Origin: Nocardia veterana NBRC 100344 | GTDB taxonomy: Bacteria; Actinomycetota; Actinomycetes; Mycobacteriales; Mycobacteriaceae | Length of the DNA: 64,000 bases | Reading direction: 5' to 3' | Assembly: GCF_000308855.1 (NCBI RefSeq) | Contig: NZ_BAGM01000210.1 | Coordinates: 1 to 64,000, forward strand | In this document: positions 32,442 to 40,744 of the stretch, in pieces | Numbering within the stretch: position 1 is the first letter of the stretch | How the letters are laid out: every line of letters begins with the position of its first letter | The notes under the pieces: generated by a model | Told to the model about the DNA's origin: nothing | The model's database searches: none | What the model saw: the letters and a program-made list of their open reading frames with translations, nothing else | Position numbers and translations under genes: made by a program

Positions 32442-33320
32442 TCAGGTCGCCAGAAACGTCCGGATGGCCTCGTCGGCGGGCAACCGGTTGGCGCCGACGG
32501 AGACATCGATGGTCGGATACGCCCGGCGCACCCGATCGGCCACGGTGGCGAGCCGCTCGGCGACCACGGACGGATCGCGCAGCGCCGCCTGCCCCACACC
32601 CTCGAAGCCGGGAAATCCGTCGGCAACCAGCGTGACGTCCGGGTCGGCGATGATGGTGTCGTAGGTCTGGAATTCCACACTGAGGATCTTCGACGTCTCC
32701 ACCCGGCCCGGCGTCGTGAACACCCGGTCGCTGACGCCCGGCACGAAGGCGGCCGCCGAATGCCCCTCCGCCACCATCGGATTCACGCTGATCCGACCGG
32801 CATCGATGCCCAGGACCATCCCCGCCGGATGGAAACGCATCGCACCGTCGCGCACGTCCGTCCAGCTCGTGATCGTTCCGTACACCCCCGCGATATCGCT
32901 ACCGTCGGTCAGGTAGACGACATCTCCGGCAGTACTGTGCGATGCCGTGCGAATGTAGCCTTCCGCGGTCGCGACGTCTCGCTCTCCGAACGCCTTGGGA
33001 AATACCTGGTCGACCTGCCACAGCCGGGCGCCGTTGTAGAACCGGTCCGGGGATCCGGGCTCCGGTAACGTCGCAATGGAGGGCGGGGCACCGGCGTCCT
33101 CCAGGTCTCGGCGAAAACCTTTGTCGGCGTTCGAAAGTCGGCGAGCCGCATCGCCGGACAGCTGCCCGATCGGCCGTAACCCGTATTCCGCATCGGCTTT
33201 CGCGACACCGCCGAGCGCCGTGCTGAGCTCTCGGGCGGCCTGCACGACCGCCCGGGCGATCGCTTCGGATCGGTTCAGCGCAACAGCGACCTCGGGTCGC
33301 CGGCCGATCGAGCCGGACAT
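32442..33320 (-). CDS. Hypothetical protein
   Basis: 292-aa soluble protein (from ATG 33320; ATG 33359 would add 13 residues, neither has a good ribosome site). No signal peptide or membrane segment. An N-terminal helical part (RSEAIARAVVQAARELSTALGG) precedes a mixed alpha/beta part with FYNGARLWQVDQVF, TAGDVVYLTDGSDIAG, RFHPAGMVLGID and SVEFQTYDTIIADPDVTLVADG. I do not recognise a family. It is monocistronic, between the ECF operon and a secreted hydrolase. Codon use and frame look like a real gene. Confidence 0.75.
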   Translation of the reverse strand: MSGSIGRRPEVAVALNRSEAIARAVVQAARELSTALGGVAKADAEYGLRPIGQLSGDAARRLSNADKGFRRDLEDAGAPPSIATLPEPGSPDRFYNGARLWQVDQVFPKAFGERDVATAEGYIRTASHSTAGDVVYLTDGSDIAGVYGTITSWTDVRDGAMRFHPAGMVLGIDAGRISVNPMVAEGHSAAAFVPGVSDRVFTTPGRVETSKILSVEFQTYDTIIADPDVTLVADGFPGFEGVGQAALRDPSVVAERLATVADRVRRAYPTIDVSVGANRLPADEAIRTFLAT

Positions 33321-33413
33321 GCCCGAGAGCGTAGCGAGCGGGGAATCTCCTCCCCCCATTGAGAATCCGCCCCGGCCGACGGTCGGCGGCGGCCACGATC
33401 ACGCCCTCGGCGA

Positions 33414-34223
33414 TCAGCTCTGCGCGGCCGCCGCCTCGATCACCGCGGCCACGGCGGCCGGCTGGGAGACGAGTGCGACATGGGAGGCCTGCACCTCACT
33501 GGTGTGGGCGCCCATTCGTTCGGCCGTGAATCGTTGTGCCGCAGGTGGAATCACGGTGTCGTCGGCGGACACCAGGTACCAGCTGGGCGTGTGCGACCAG
33601 GCGGGTGGCCCGGAGGGCTCCAGATTCGCCGACACCGCGAGCGATTTCTGGTGCGCCAGCATGGTGGCCGCGGTGGCGTCGCTGACGTCGGGCGCGAAGA
33701 CCTGATGGAACGACGCGTCGGCGATATAGGCGTCGACGTTGCGGCCGACGAGAGTGGTCCGGTCGTCGACGACCTTCAGCTGCAGCGCGGGCGGCAGCAG
33801 CAGGCTGCCGGGAAAGCGGATCGGATCCAGGGCGAGGGCGACCGGCTCACCCTGGGCGGGGCCGAAGGCCGCCACGTAGACCAATGCCCGCACGTTCGGG
33901 TTGTCGATCTGGGTGATCACCGCACCGCCGTAGGAATGGCCGACGAGCACCACCGGCCCGGAGATCCCGGCCAGCGTCTTCTCGATCGCCGCCGCATCGT
34001 GGGCCGGGCCGCGCAGCGGGTTCTCCGGGACGACGACCGGGAATCCGTGCCCGCGCAACGTATCGGCGACCCCGTCCCAGCTGGTGGTGTCGGCGAAGGC
34101 GCCGTGAACCAGCACGATGGTCGGCATCGCGGCGGCATTGGCCGGCCCGAGCACGGCGACCACGAAGCCGGCGATCAAGGCGAAGACGACCGAGACTGCT
34201 CGCACCGAACGGGCGATTCGCAT
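33414..34223 (-). CDS. Secreted alpha/beta hydrolase
   Basis: 269-aa alpha/beta hydrolase with a Sec signal peptide (MRIARSVRAVSVVFALIAGFVVAVLGPANAA, cleavage near residue 31). Motifs: VLVHGAFADTTSW oxyanion region, nucleophile in GHSYGGAV, PSWYLVSADDTVIPP acid loop and late QASHVALVSQP histidine. AAGGGAT precedes ATG 34223. Similar secreted EST/HNL-type hydrolases are frequent in Nocardia and Streptomyces; substrate unknown. Confidence 0.9.
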   Translation of the reverse strand: MRIARSVRAVSVVFALIAGFVVAVLGPANAAAMPTIVLVHGAFADTTSWDGVADTLRGHGFPVVVPENPLRGPAHDAAAIEKTLAGISGPVVLVGHSYGGAVITQIDNPNVRALVYVAAFGPAQGEPVALALDPIRFPGSLLLPPALQLKVVDDRTTLVGRNVDAYIADASFHQVFAPDVSDATAATMLAHQKSLAVSANLEPSGPPAWSHTPSWYLVSADDTVIPPAAQRFTAERMGAHTSEVQASHVALVSQPAAVAAVIEAAAAQS

Positions 34224-34422
34224 AGCCGATCCCTTCGTTCGCTGCGCCGGTCGGCGCGGACGCGAGGACCGGCTACTGGTCAGCAAAGGTGGTCTGGGTG
34301 CGACGATAGCGCGGCCGGGGCCCGGTGGGGGCCGATCGGAAAAGATCCACGGCCCGCGATTCCGGAGTCGTACGCGATAAAATGCATCATGTCTCGCCGT
34401 CTCATCCCGGGGTGACCAGCTC

Positions 34423-36351
34423 ATGGGCGCTCGACCGGAAAGCGATGCCACCGCCGCCTTCGATCCGGCGGTGCACACGGCGCCGCATCCCGTCGGTGCC
34501 GAGCAGCTCACCGGTACGGCGACCGAGCCCCCGGCGCGGATCGCCGGCGACGACCTCGAACCCGGCGACCGGATCGATGATTTCGATCTCCTCCTCGAAC
34601 TCGGGCACGGCGCCTTCGCCAAGGTTTTCCTGGCGCGGCAGCGGTCGATGCAGCGCCTGGTGGCGGTGAAGATCTCCGCCGACCACGGCACCGAACCCCA
34701 GACTCTCGCCCAGTTGGATCACGAATCCATCGTCCGGGTGTACGACCAGCGCGTGCTGCCGGACCGGGGCTTGAAACTGCTGTACATGCAGTACGTTCCG
34801 GGCGGGACGCTGGCAGCGGTATTGCGCCGGGTGCGCGCGACGGCGCCGGAGCGCCGCACCGGTCGGCTACTGCTGGACGCCGTCGACGAGGCGCTGGCGG
34901 ACAAGGGCGAGATCCCCACCTCCAATACCCGGGCGCGCGAGGACATCGCGAACCTGTCCTGGCCCGAGGCGGTGGCCTGGCTCGGTCGCCGGCTCGCCGA
35001 AGCGCTCGACTACGCCGACCGCCGCGGGGTGCTGCACCGCGACATCAAACCGGCGAATGTGCTGCTGTCGGCCGACGCCGCACCGAAGCTGGCCGATTTC
35101 AACATCAGCTTCAGCGACCACGTCGCGGGCAGCAGTCCGGTGGCGTACTTCGGGGGCTCACTCGCCTATATGTCACCCGAACATCTCGAGGCGAGTCATC
35201 CGCAGCTCCCGGGCACGGTGAACGACCTCGACACCCGCAGCGACATCTACGCGCTCGGAGTCATGCTCTGGGAGCTGCTGACCGGACGGCGACCGTTTCC
35301 GCCCGTCGAGGCGAAGGACGCACAGGGCTCGGTCGAGCAGTTGCTGGAACTGCGCCGCCGGCCGATCTCGCCGCGGTATCTGGCCGACCTGCCGCCCGAT
35401 TGCCCGGCCTCGCTGTGCCGTGTCCTGAAAACCTGCCTCGAACCCCGGCGCGCCGATCGCTGGGCCAACGGCGCGGAACTCGCCCAGCAATTCGAACTCT
35501 GCCTGGACCCCCGGGCCCGGGACCTGGTCGACCCGCCACCGGGCCGGCGCCGGCCCAGTGGGCCGCTGTGGCCGATACCGATTCTCGCGATCGCGATCGC
35601 CGTCCCGAATCTGGCCGCGGCCGGATACAACTACTACTACAACAAGACGCTGATCGTCGGAAAGCTCACGCCCGAGGTCCAGCGGTCCTTCCACGATGTC
35701 GCTCGGGTGCTGTATCCCCTGGCCATCGTGGTGGCCACCGCGCTGATCCTCTACACCGCACGCCATCTCATCCGGGTATCCATCGGACTGCACACCGGGC
35801 GCGACTACCCCGACGCCACCCTCGCCGGCGCCCGGATCGACGCCTTACGACTCGGAAATCGGGTCGCCGGCATCGCTTTCGTGTTCTGGGTGCTGGGCGG
35901 TGTGGTGTTCCCGGTGATGCTCAACATCGTCGCCGGAGGGGTGCCGCGCGGCACCTACACCCATTTCCTGTTGTCCCTGGTCGTCTGCGGGGCGGTGGCG
36001 CTGGCCTATCCGTACTTCGCGATCACCTGGTATGTGGTGCGGTTCCTGTATCCGGTCTTCCTGGTCCACGGGCGCTCCGATGCCGCCGATGTCGTCCACC
36101 TGCGTCGCCTGGCCCAGCACACCGGCCGCTACCTCACCGTCGCCGCGGCGGTACCGCTGGTCGGGGTTACCGGTATCTCGTTCCTGCCCGCCTCCGATAT
36201 CGAATCCGTGGTGTGGGCCGTCCGTGTCCTGTGTGTCGGCGGCATCGTCGGATTCGTTCTCGCGTATGTGCTCTACGGCGTGATCGAACAGGATCTCCAA
36301 GCATTCGAGCGCATCGCCGCCGCCTCCGATACCGACGACGACCATCGGTAG
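34423..36351 (+). CDS. Membrane serine/threonine protein kinase with polytopic C-terminal domain
   Basis: 642-aa Hanks-type kinase fused to a membrane domain. Kinase: glycine loop LGHGAFAKVF (60-69), Lys83 in VAVK, HRDIKPANVLL (Asp207, Asn212), SPEH. The metal-binding DFG motif is DFN (225-227), and a roughly 45-residue insertion (133-178) sits after strand 5. The kinase domain ends near residue 370; then about six membrane helices (near 383-403, 430-446, 480-505, 513-545, 571-590, 598-620). There is no PASTA or other extracellular sensor, so the membrane part is probably the input. GGGGTGA lies upstream of ATG 34423. It is followed by an RDD protein, a lipoprotein and a broken membrane gene. 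Confidence 0.9.
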   Translation: MGARPESDATAAFDPAVHTAPHPVGAEQLTGTATEPPARIAGDDLEPGDRIDDFDLLLELGHGAFAKVFLARQRSMQRLVAVKISADHGTEPQTLAQLDHESIVRVYDQRVLPDRGLKLLYMQYVPGGTLAAVLRRVRATAPERRTGRLLLDAVDEALADKGEIPTSNTRAREDIANLSWPEAVAWLGRRLAEALDYADRRGVLHRDIKPANVLLSADAAPKLADFNISFSDHVAGSSPVAYFGGSLAYMSPEHLEASHPQLPGTVNDLDTRSDIYALGVMLWELLTGRRPFPPVEAKDAQGSVEQLLELRRRPISPRYLADLPPDCPASLCRVLKTCLEPRRADRWANGAELAQQFELCLDPRARDLVDPPPGRRRPSGPLWPIPILAIAIAVPNLAAAGYNYYYNKTLIVGKLTPEVQRSFHDVARVLYPLAIVVATALILYTARHLIRVSIGLHTGRDYPDATLAGARIDALRLGNRVAGIAFVFWVLGGVVFPVMLNIVAGGVPRGTYTHFLLSLVVCGAVALAYPYFAITWYVVRFLYPVFLVHGRSDAADVVHLRRLAQHTGRYLTVAAAVPLVGVTGISFLPASDIESVVWAVRVLCVGGIVGFVLAYVLYGVIEQDLQAFERIAAASDTDDDHR

Positions 36352-36405
36352 GCCGACCGCACGAGCTGTTGCGGAGCGGGCGGTGTTGCCGGAAAGTATC
36401 GCGTT

Positions 36406-36846
36406 GTGAAAACGCTCGGGGAGGGCCGTGGTACGCGGCGGATGTGGGTACCGCGGGCCGCGGAGGACGGCCGGCTCGTGCCCGCGGTCGGCGTGGATGC
36501 GTTGCTGGCGGTGGGTGTCGCCGTCACCCTGACGGTAGTCCTTCGCCATCCGCTCGGCGACCCGCTGTTCGTCCCGATGCTGGTCGGCGCCACGGTCGGC
36601 ACGTCGCTGGTCAACCATGTCGCCGGGACAGGGATTTTCGGCGGCAGCGTCGGCAAACTCCTTCTCGGGCTCCGCGTCGTCCGGGCGGACGACGGCGGTC
36701 GCCCCGGGCTCGCCCGGTTGGTCGGACGGTGGTTGCTCGGTTATGTGATCGTCGCCCTGTTCGCCCTCGCGGAGGACGGCGGCGGCATCGGCGAAGCATT
36801 CGGTCTGCGCGTCGTGCGACGCGCCGACCTGCGGCGCCACCACTAG
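36406..36846 (+). CDS. RDD family membrane protein
   Basis: 146-aa RDD protein with three or so membrane helices (VGVDALLAVGVAVTLTVVL, LLGYVIVALFALA) and the family motif GGSVGKLLLGLRVVRADDG. The eponymous Arg-Asp-Asp is partly kept in the N-terminal PAVGVDALL region. GTG 36406. It lies 54 bp after the kinase and might be co-transcribed; RDD proteins have been proposed to be transporters or exchangers, with little proof. Confidence 0.8.
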   Translation: MKTLGEGRGTRRMWVPRAAEDGRLVPAVGVDALLAVGVAVTLTVVLRHPLGDPLFVPMLVGATVGTSLVNHVAGTGIFGGSVGKLLLGLRVVRADDGGRPGLARLVGRWLLGYVIVALFALAEDGGGIGEAFGLRVVRRADLRRHH

Positions 36847-36959
36847 ACGAATCGGATATCGGTTCGGCCGCAGACATTTTCGCCGCCCGCTTCGCGGTGC
36901 CGGCCGGAGCGAAGTGTGTCACACTTTTCGGCATCGACTTCATCGCCCGAGGGGTGGAT

Positions 36960-37373
36960 ATGCGCGTCGTGCCGGTCGTGCTGGTGATCGCGGTCTGTTG
37001 GTGCGCTGCCGCCTGCGGGCCGGATGATTCCGTTCCCGATCGGGCCACAACCGTCCCTTCGACGAATTCCTTTGCGACGGTGGCGAGTCCACCGTCCACG
37101 GCGGCGAACGACACGTATTCCGATTCGCCGCCGACGAGATCGAGCGAACCACCCGGCCGGCCGTACACCGCCGGCAACGTCCCGCCGAGCGTCCCGCCCG
37201 CCATCGACAACGGGGACGGCCTGCCGCCGACCGCGGTGATCTCCCCCGGCGAGCCCCTCACCGGCGCGGGAATTCCGACCTCGATCACCCCGCTCCCGGC
37301 ACCCACCACCTCCGCGCCGTCGTCACCGCTCGCCCCGTCGGCCCCGGTCACGGGACCCACACCGACGCAATGA
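36960..37373 (+). CDS. Putative lipoprotein, Ser/Thr/Pro-rich
   Basis: 137-aa exported protein: a short hydrophobic signal (MRVVPVVLVIAVCWCAAAC) ends in a cysteine suited to lipidation, although the -3 residue is Ala not Leu. The mature part is a disordered Ser/Thr/Pro linker (PPTRSSEPPGRP, APTTSAPSSPLAPSAP). No folded domain is visible. GAGGGGTG lies before ATG 36960. Its TGA overlaps the next start (ATGA at 37370), so it is coupled to the broken membrane gene. Confidence 0.7.
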   Translation: MRVVPVVLVIAVCWCAAACGPDDSVPDRATTVPSTNSFATVASPPSTAANDTYSDSPPTRSSEPPGRPYTAGNVPPSVPPAIDNGDGLPPTAVISPGEPLTGAGIPTSITPLPAPTTSAPSSPLAPSAPVTGPTPTQ

Positions 37374-38171
37374 CTTCCGCGACGACAGGTGATTCCGCGG
37401 CCCTGCAGCGCGCCGTCTCGGTCGCGGTCGCCGTCTCCCAAGCCACGCTGACCGCTGCCGTCCTGTACTACTTCGGCCTCACCTACACCCGGTCGTGGTA
37501 CGCCCATTTCGGTGTGGACGCACGATTTCTGGACCTCGGCGTCTCGGACTACGTGGTCAGAAGTATCAACGGCGCCTTCTTTCCCGTCGTGCTCGCCGGG
37601 CTGCTCGTGCTGGGCCTCGTCGCAGCACGGCGAATACCCATCGTCGTCGCCGCCCGGACCCGCCGGCCGCGGCGAGTACTGCGACTGTGGTGCGCAGCGG
37701 TCACCGGCACCGCCGCCGCGCTCGGTGGCGTCGTGGCGATCGGTGTGACGATCCGCGGCGAGCTGCCGCAGGCGATGAGCGTGGTGTTGCCGTTGCTGCT
37801 ACTCACCACGGTGGGGCTGATCGGATACCGGCTGCACCTGCGCAGCAGCTACCCCGCTCTACTACAGCGCGGCCGGCGTAGGCGCCGGCCGCGATGCCCG
37901 CGCCACGGAGGAACACGGGTTCCCGGACCGTCCGGTGGCGGTGATCTTCAGTGTCGACCGGCTCGCCATCGGAGGCGGCGGCTCTCGGGTCGACGTCATC
38001 ACCACCCCCGGTGAGAAGTACCGCTTCCAGTACAGCGGCCTTCTCCTGCTCGCCCGCGCCAACGACAAATACATCCTCGTTCCGCACCAGTGGCGGACCC
38101 GGCATCGTGACCGCGTCTTCGTCGTGAATACCGGTGACACGCTCCGCATCGACCTCGCACCCCATCCCTGA
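37370..38171 (+). pseudogene. Membrane protein gene split by a frameshift in a C run
   Basis: The first frame (ATG 37370) encodes about four membrane helices (QATLTAAVLYYFGLTYT, FFPVVLAGLLVLGLVAA, AAALGGVVAIGVTI, SVVLPLLLLTTVGLIGY) and runs into Arg/His-rich nonsense after LHLRSSYP. Deleting one C from the CCCC at 37852-37855 joins it to a second open frame (LYYSAAGVGAGRDA...PVAVIFSVDRLAIGGGG) that ends naturally at 38171, giving a 266-aa protein. So either a real +1 frameshift or a homopolymer error. The restored family (membrane half plus a soluble C-terminal beta domain) is one I do not recognise. It is coupled to the lipoprotein gene. Confidence 0.7.
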
Positions 38172-38188
38172 CCCGGGGTGCACCGGGT
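38171..38188. terminator. Weak hairpin between convergent genes
   Basis: ACCCGG and CCGGGT flank GGTGCA directly at the end of the frameshifted gene, a 6-bp perfect stem, in the 24-bp gap before the convergent Dabb gene. Confidence 0.3.
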
Positions 38189-38195
38189 TGGTCGG

Positions 38196-38732
38196 TCAGG
38201 ACAGCAGCGGACCCTCCGCCCAGCGGTACAGATGGGCGATGTCCGGTTCGACGATGGAGTCCGGCATTTCCGGGTCGAACCAACGGTCGACGCAGGTCCA
38301 GTGATACGGATGCAGGAGGTAGTCGCCGTTGAGCCCCTCCAGGTCGACGAATTCCTGTTCCCAGGCATGGGTCCAGTGCTGGTGCTCCGCGTGGCTGAGG
38401 GTCCACGATCCGATCGATGCGATGTGGCCGGGCATCGCGACCAATTCGGCCTCGAAGCGACGCACCACCTCGGCGGCGGTGCCGGGCCGCACCCGCAACA
38501 GCAGCGTGCGCTTGATTCGCTTCCCGGGCAACGTGACTCGCGCACCGGCGAGGCGGGTCAGCGCGACCGCGTCGGCCGCGGCGGGGCGCTGTGGCCAGGC
38601 CGCGCCGATATCGTCACAGACCAGGTCCCAGCTCATTCCGAGACCACCGACGCTGCCCGGCAGATCGTCTCCGCCCGAGGCCCCGGACGGGCCGGCGACA
38701 CCCGCCGGCGTGCGAACCACCCAGCGCCCCAT
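38196..38732 (-). CDS. Dabb (stress-responsive A/B barrel) domain protein
   Basis: 178-aa protein whose C-terminal part (KRTLLLRVRPGTAAEVVRRFEAELVAMPGHIASIGSWTLS ... HPYHWTCVDRWFDPEMPDSIVEP) is a Dabb alpha/beta barrel; about 70 N-terminal residues precede it. Dabb proteins are ligand-binding or cyclase/oxygenase subunits. ATG 38732 overlaps the stop of the upstream small Dabb-like gene by one base. Third gene of an LLM-Dabb operon; may process the product of the F420-type enzyme. Confidence 0.75.
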   Translation of the reverse strand: MGRWVVRTPAGVAGPSGASGGDDLPGSVGGLGMSWDLVCDDIGAAWPQRPAAADAVALTRLAGARVTLPGKRIKRTLLLRVRPGTAAEVVRRFEAELVAMPGHIASIGSWTLSHAEHQHWTHAWEQEFVDLEGLNGDYLLHPYHWTCVDRWFDPEMPDSIVEPDIAHLYRWAEGPLLS

Positions 38733-39043
38733 CACCGCACCTCCGCCAGCACTCGGCGCGTTCGCGAAACCGCGAGCGAATCGGTCCATCGCCAGAACCG
38801 GCTCACCCCGTCGTCGGCGCCGGCCGCCGCGCGCATCCGATAGAACTCGTAGATCCCCGGCAGTTCCCACTGGATCAGGACCGTCATCGTCTCCGCCGAG
38901 GTGAAGCGCCGCCACTGCCCGGCCACTCGCATCCCCCGCTCGCCCGCGCCGGGTAGGTAGTCGGCGCGCCACCGCGAGGTCCACTCGTCGACGCGGTCGC
39001 TGGGCATCGCGATCTCGTCGATCACGGTCACCGTGCCGGTCAC
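38732..39043 (-). CDS. Small dimeric alpha-beta-barrel protein
   Basis: 103-aa protein (TVTVIDEIAMPSDRVDEWTSRWRADYLPGAGERGMRVAG...) with the beta-alpha-beta-beta pattern of the dimeric alpha/beta barrel (NIPSNAP/ABM-like) superfamily. GTG 39043 overlaps the LLM stop (GTGA). It sits between an LLM oxidoreductase and another barrel protein in one operon. No function assigned. Confidence 0.65.
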   Translation of the reverse strand: MTGTVTVIDEIAMPSDRVDEWTSRWRADYLPGAGERGMRVAGQWRRFTSAETMTVLIQWELPGIYEFYRMRAAAGADDGVSRFWRWTDSLAVSRTRRVLAEVR

Positions 39044-39951
39044 AGCTTGCTCACCACCTCGTCGCGGTAGCGAGCGATATATCCCGGCAGGGCGGCGATC
39101 CCGGCGGTGAACAACGACTCCGGCCCGAACAGCGGCGGGTTCACCACCAGTCGCGACGCCCCCGCCTCCGTATAGCCGCGGACGAATTCGACGTCGAATT
39201 CCCGTGCCGGGTCGCAGGACCCGGGCCACGCGGTCAACTCGACCGCGCTCTCGGCGCGCCCGGCGGCGCGCGCATGGGCCCGGACCTCGTCGGCCCGCGC
39301 GGCGAAATCGGCCGGCGTGATGGTGTAGGGGAACCAGCCGTCGCCGAGGCGACCGGCGCGCCGCGCCGCGAGCGCGCTGTTGCCGCCCAAGACGATCGGG
39401 ATCGCCCCCTTCGCCGGCCGCGGTTCGCAGTAGACACGGTCGAACCGCACATGATGGCCCGAAAAGCTCGCCGGAGCATCGGCCCACAGCGCGCGCATCG
39501 CGCCGATCCCGTCCTCGAGGCGCGCGCCCCGATCGGCGAACGGCACCCCGATCGCCGCGTATTCCTCTCGCTGCCAACCGATTCCGAGACCGAGCAGCAG
39601 CCGGTCACCCGAATGCAACGCGATCGTGGCGGCACGTTTGGCCAGCACGACCGGACTGTGCAGCGGCGCGACGATCATGGCGGTCCCGAACCGCAGCGTG
39701 CGCGTGGACCCGGCCAGGAACGCGATCGTCTCGAGCGGATCGGTCATCGGCGCCCCGTGCTCGGCGCCGGGCATTTTCCCGTCGGGCGAATACGGATAGT
39801 GCGGCTCGTAATCGTCGGCGACGACGACATGTTCGACCGCCCACACCGACTCGACGCCGCATTCTTCCAGCGTCCCCGCCAGATCTTGCAGAAATCCGCC
39901 GGAACCGATCATTCCGTCCACATAGGGCAGCACCATGCCGATCCGAGTCAT
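39040..39951 (-). CDS. LLM-class F420-dependent oxidoreductase
   Basis: 303-aa luciferase-like TIM-barrel enzyme of the F420-dependent TIGR03619-like group: RIGMVLPYVDG start, WAVEHVVVADDYEPHYPYSPDG, GTAMIVAPLHSPVVLAKRAATIA, LLLGLGIGWQREEY, PIVLGGNSALAARRAGRLGDGWFP. Cofactor choice (F420 versus FMN) is by family resemblance. First gene of a three-gene operon with 4-nt and 1-nt overlaps; ATG 39951 has no good ribosome site. Substrate unknown; related enzymes act on aromatic or steroid-like compounds. Confidence 0.88.
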   Translation of the reverse strand: MTRIGMVLPYVDGMIGSGGFLQDLAGTLEECGVESVWAVEHVVVADDYEPHYPYSPDGKMPGAEHGAPMTDPLETIAFLAGSTRTLRFGTAMIVAPLHSPVVLAKRAATIALHSGDRLLLGLGIGWQREEYAAIGVPFADRGARLEDGIGAMRALWADAPASFSGHHVRFDRVYCEPRPAKGAIPIVLGGNSALAARRAGRLGDGWFPYTITPADFAARADEVRAHARAAGRAESAVELTAWPGSCDPAREFDVEFVRGYTEAGASRLVVNPPLFGPESLFTAGIAALPGYIARYRDEVVSKL

Positions 39952-40123
39952 GCGAGCCAGCATCATTCGTGATCGCGACCACACCCATCGCCGGTCCCGG
40001 TCACCAGGACACTGTCTCCACCCAGCGAACCCGCGGCGCGAAAACCGGCACGCAAATCCGCGGCGCCGTCACCGGCCGCGACCATCGTCTCGCAGCGATG
40101 CCGGGTTCGGGCACACTGGGCGG

Positions 40124-40687
40124 ATGGCACGTTCCGCTGCACCCCGGCCCACCCCCGCCGATCTGGCCGCGGCGGCGGGCCGGACCATTCCCGATCTGCT
40201 GGCCCCGGATCTGACCGTACTGTTCTGCGGTATCAATCCGGGGCTGTGGTCGGGGGCGACCGGCCACCATTTCGCCCGCCCGGGAAATCGCTTCTGGCCC
40301 GCGCTGTTCCGGTCCGGATTCACGCCGCGGCTGTTACGTCCCGACGAGCAGGACGAACTACCGGCGCTCGGCCTGGGAATCACCAACGTGGCCGCGCGCA
40401 CCACGGCGAGAGCCGACGAACTGACCGCCGAGGAATTGCGCGCGGGCGGCCGCGCGCTCGTCGAGAAGGTGCGCAGTTACCGGCCGCGGGTACTGGCCGT
40501 GCTGGGCCTGGGTGCGTACCGCACCGCGTTTGGCCGACCGCGGACCACCGTCGGCCGCCGATCCGAGACCATCGGCAGCACCGACATCTGGGTACTGCCC
40601 AACCCCAGCGGCCTCAACGCCCACTACTCGCTCGACGCCCTGGCCGCCGAATTCCGAAAGCTGCGTGCCGCAACGGGATCGGAGTGA
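40124..40687 (+). CDS. mug: G/U mismatch-specific DNA glycosylase
   Basis: 187-aa Mug/TDG-family uracil-DNA glycosylase that excises uracil or thymine opposite G. Motif 1 FCGINPGLWSG with the active Asn, HHFARPGNRFWPAL, GLGITNVAAR and motif 2 VLPNPSGLNAHYS are all present. ATG 40124; a non-conserved in-frame extension upstream was excluded. Monocistronic, between divergent LLM and convergent GH15 genes. Confidence 0.94.
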   Translation: MARSAAPRPTPADLAAAAGRTIPDLLAPDLTVLFCGINPGLWSGATGHHFARPGNRFWPALFRSGFTPRLLRPDEQDELPALGLGITNVAARTTARADELTAEELRAGGRALVEKVRSYRPRVLAVLGLGAYRTAFGRPRTTVGRRSETIGSTDIWVLPNPSGLNAHYSLDALAAEFRKLRAATGSE

Positions 40688-40744
40688 GGGCCGGCGTGGT
40701 CGGCACCCGGACACCACCATCGGTCGAACTCGGGTACGGACCAC

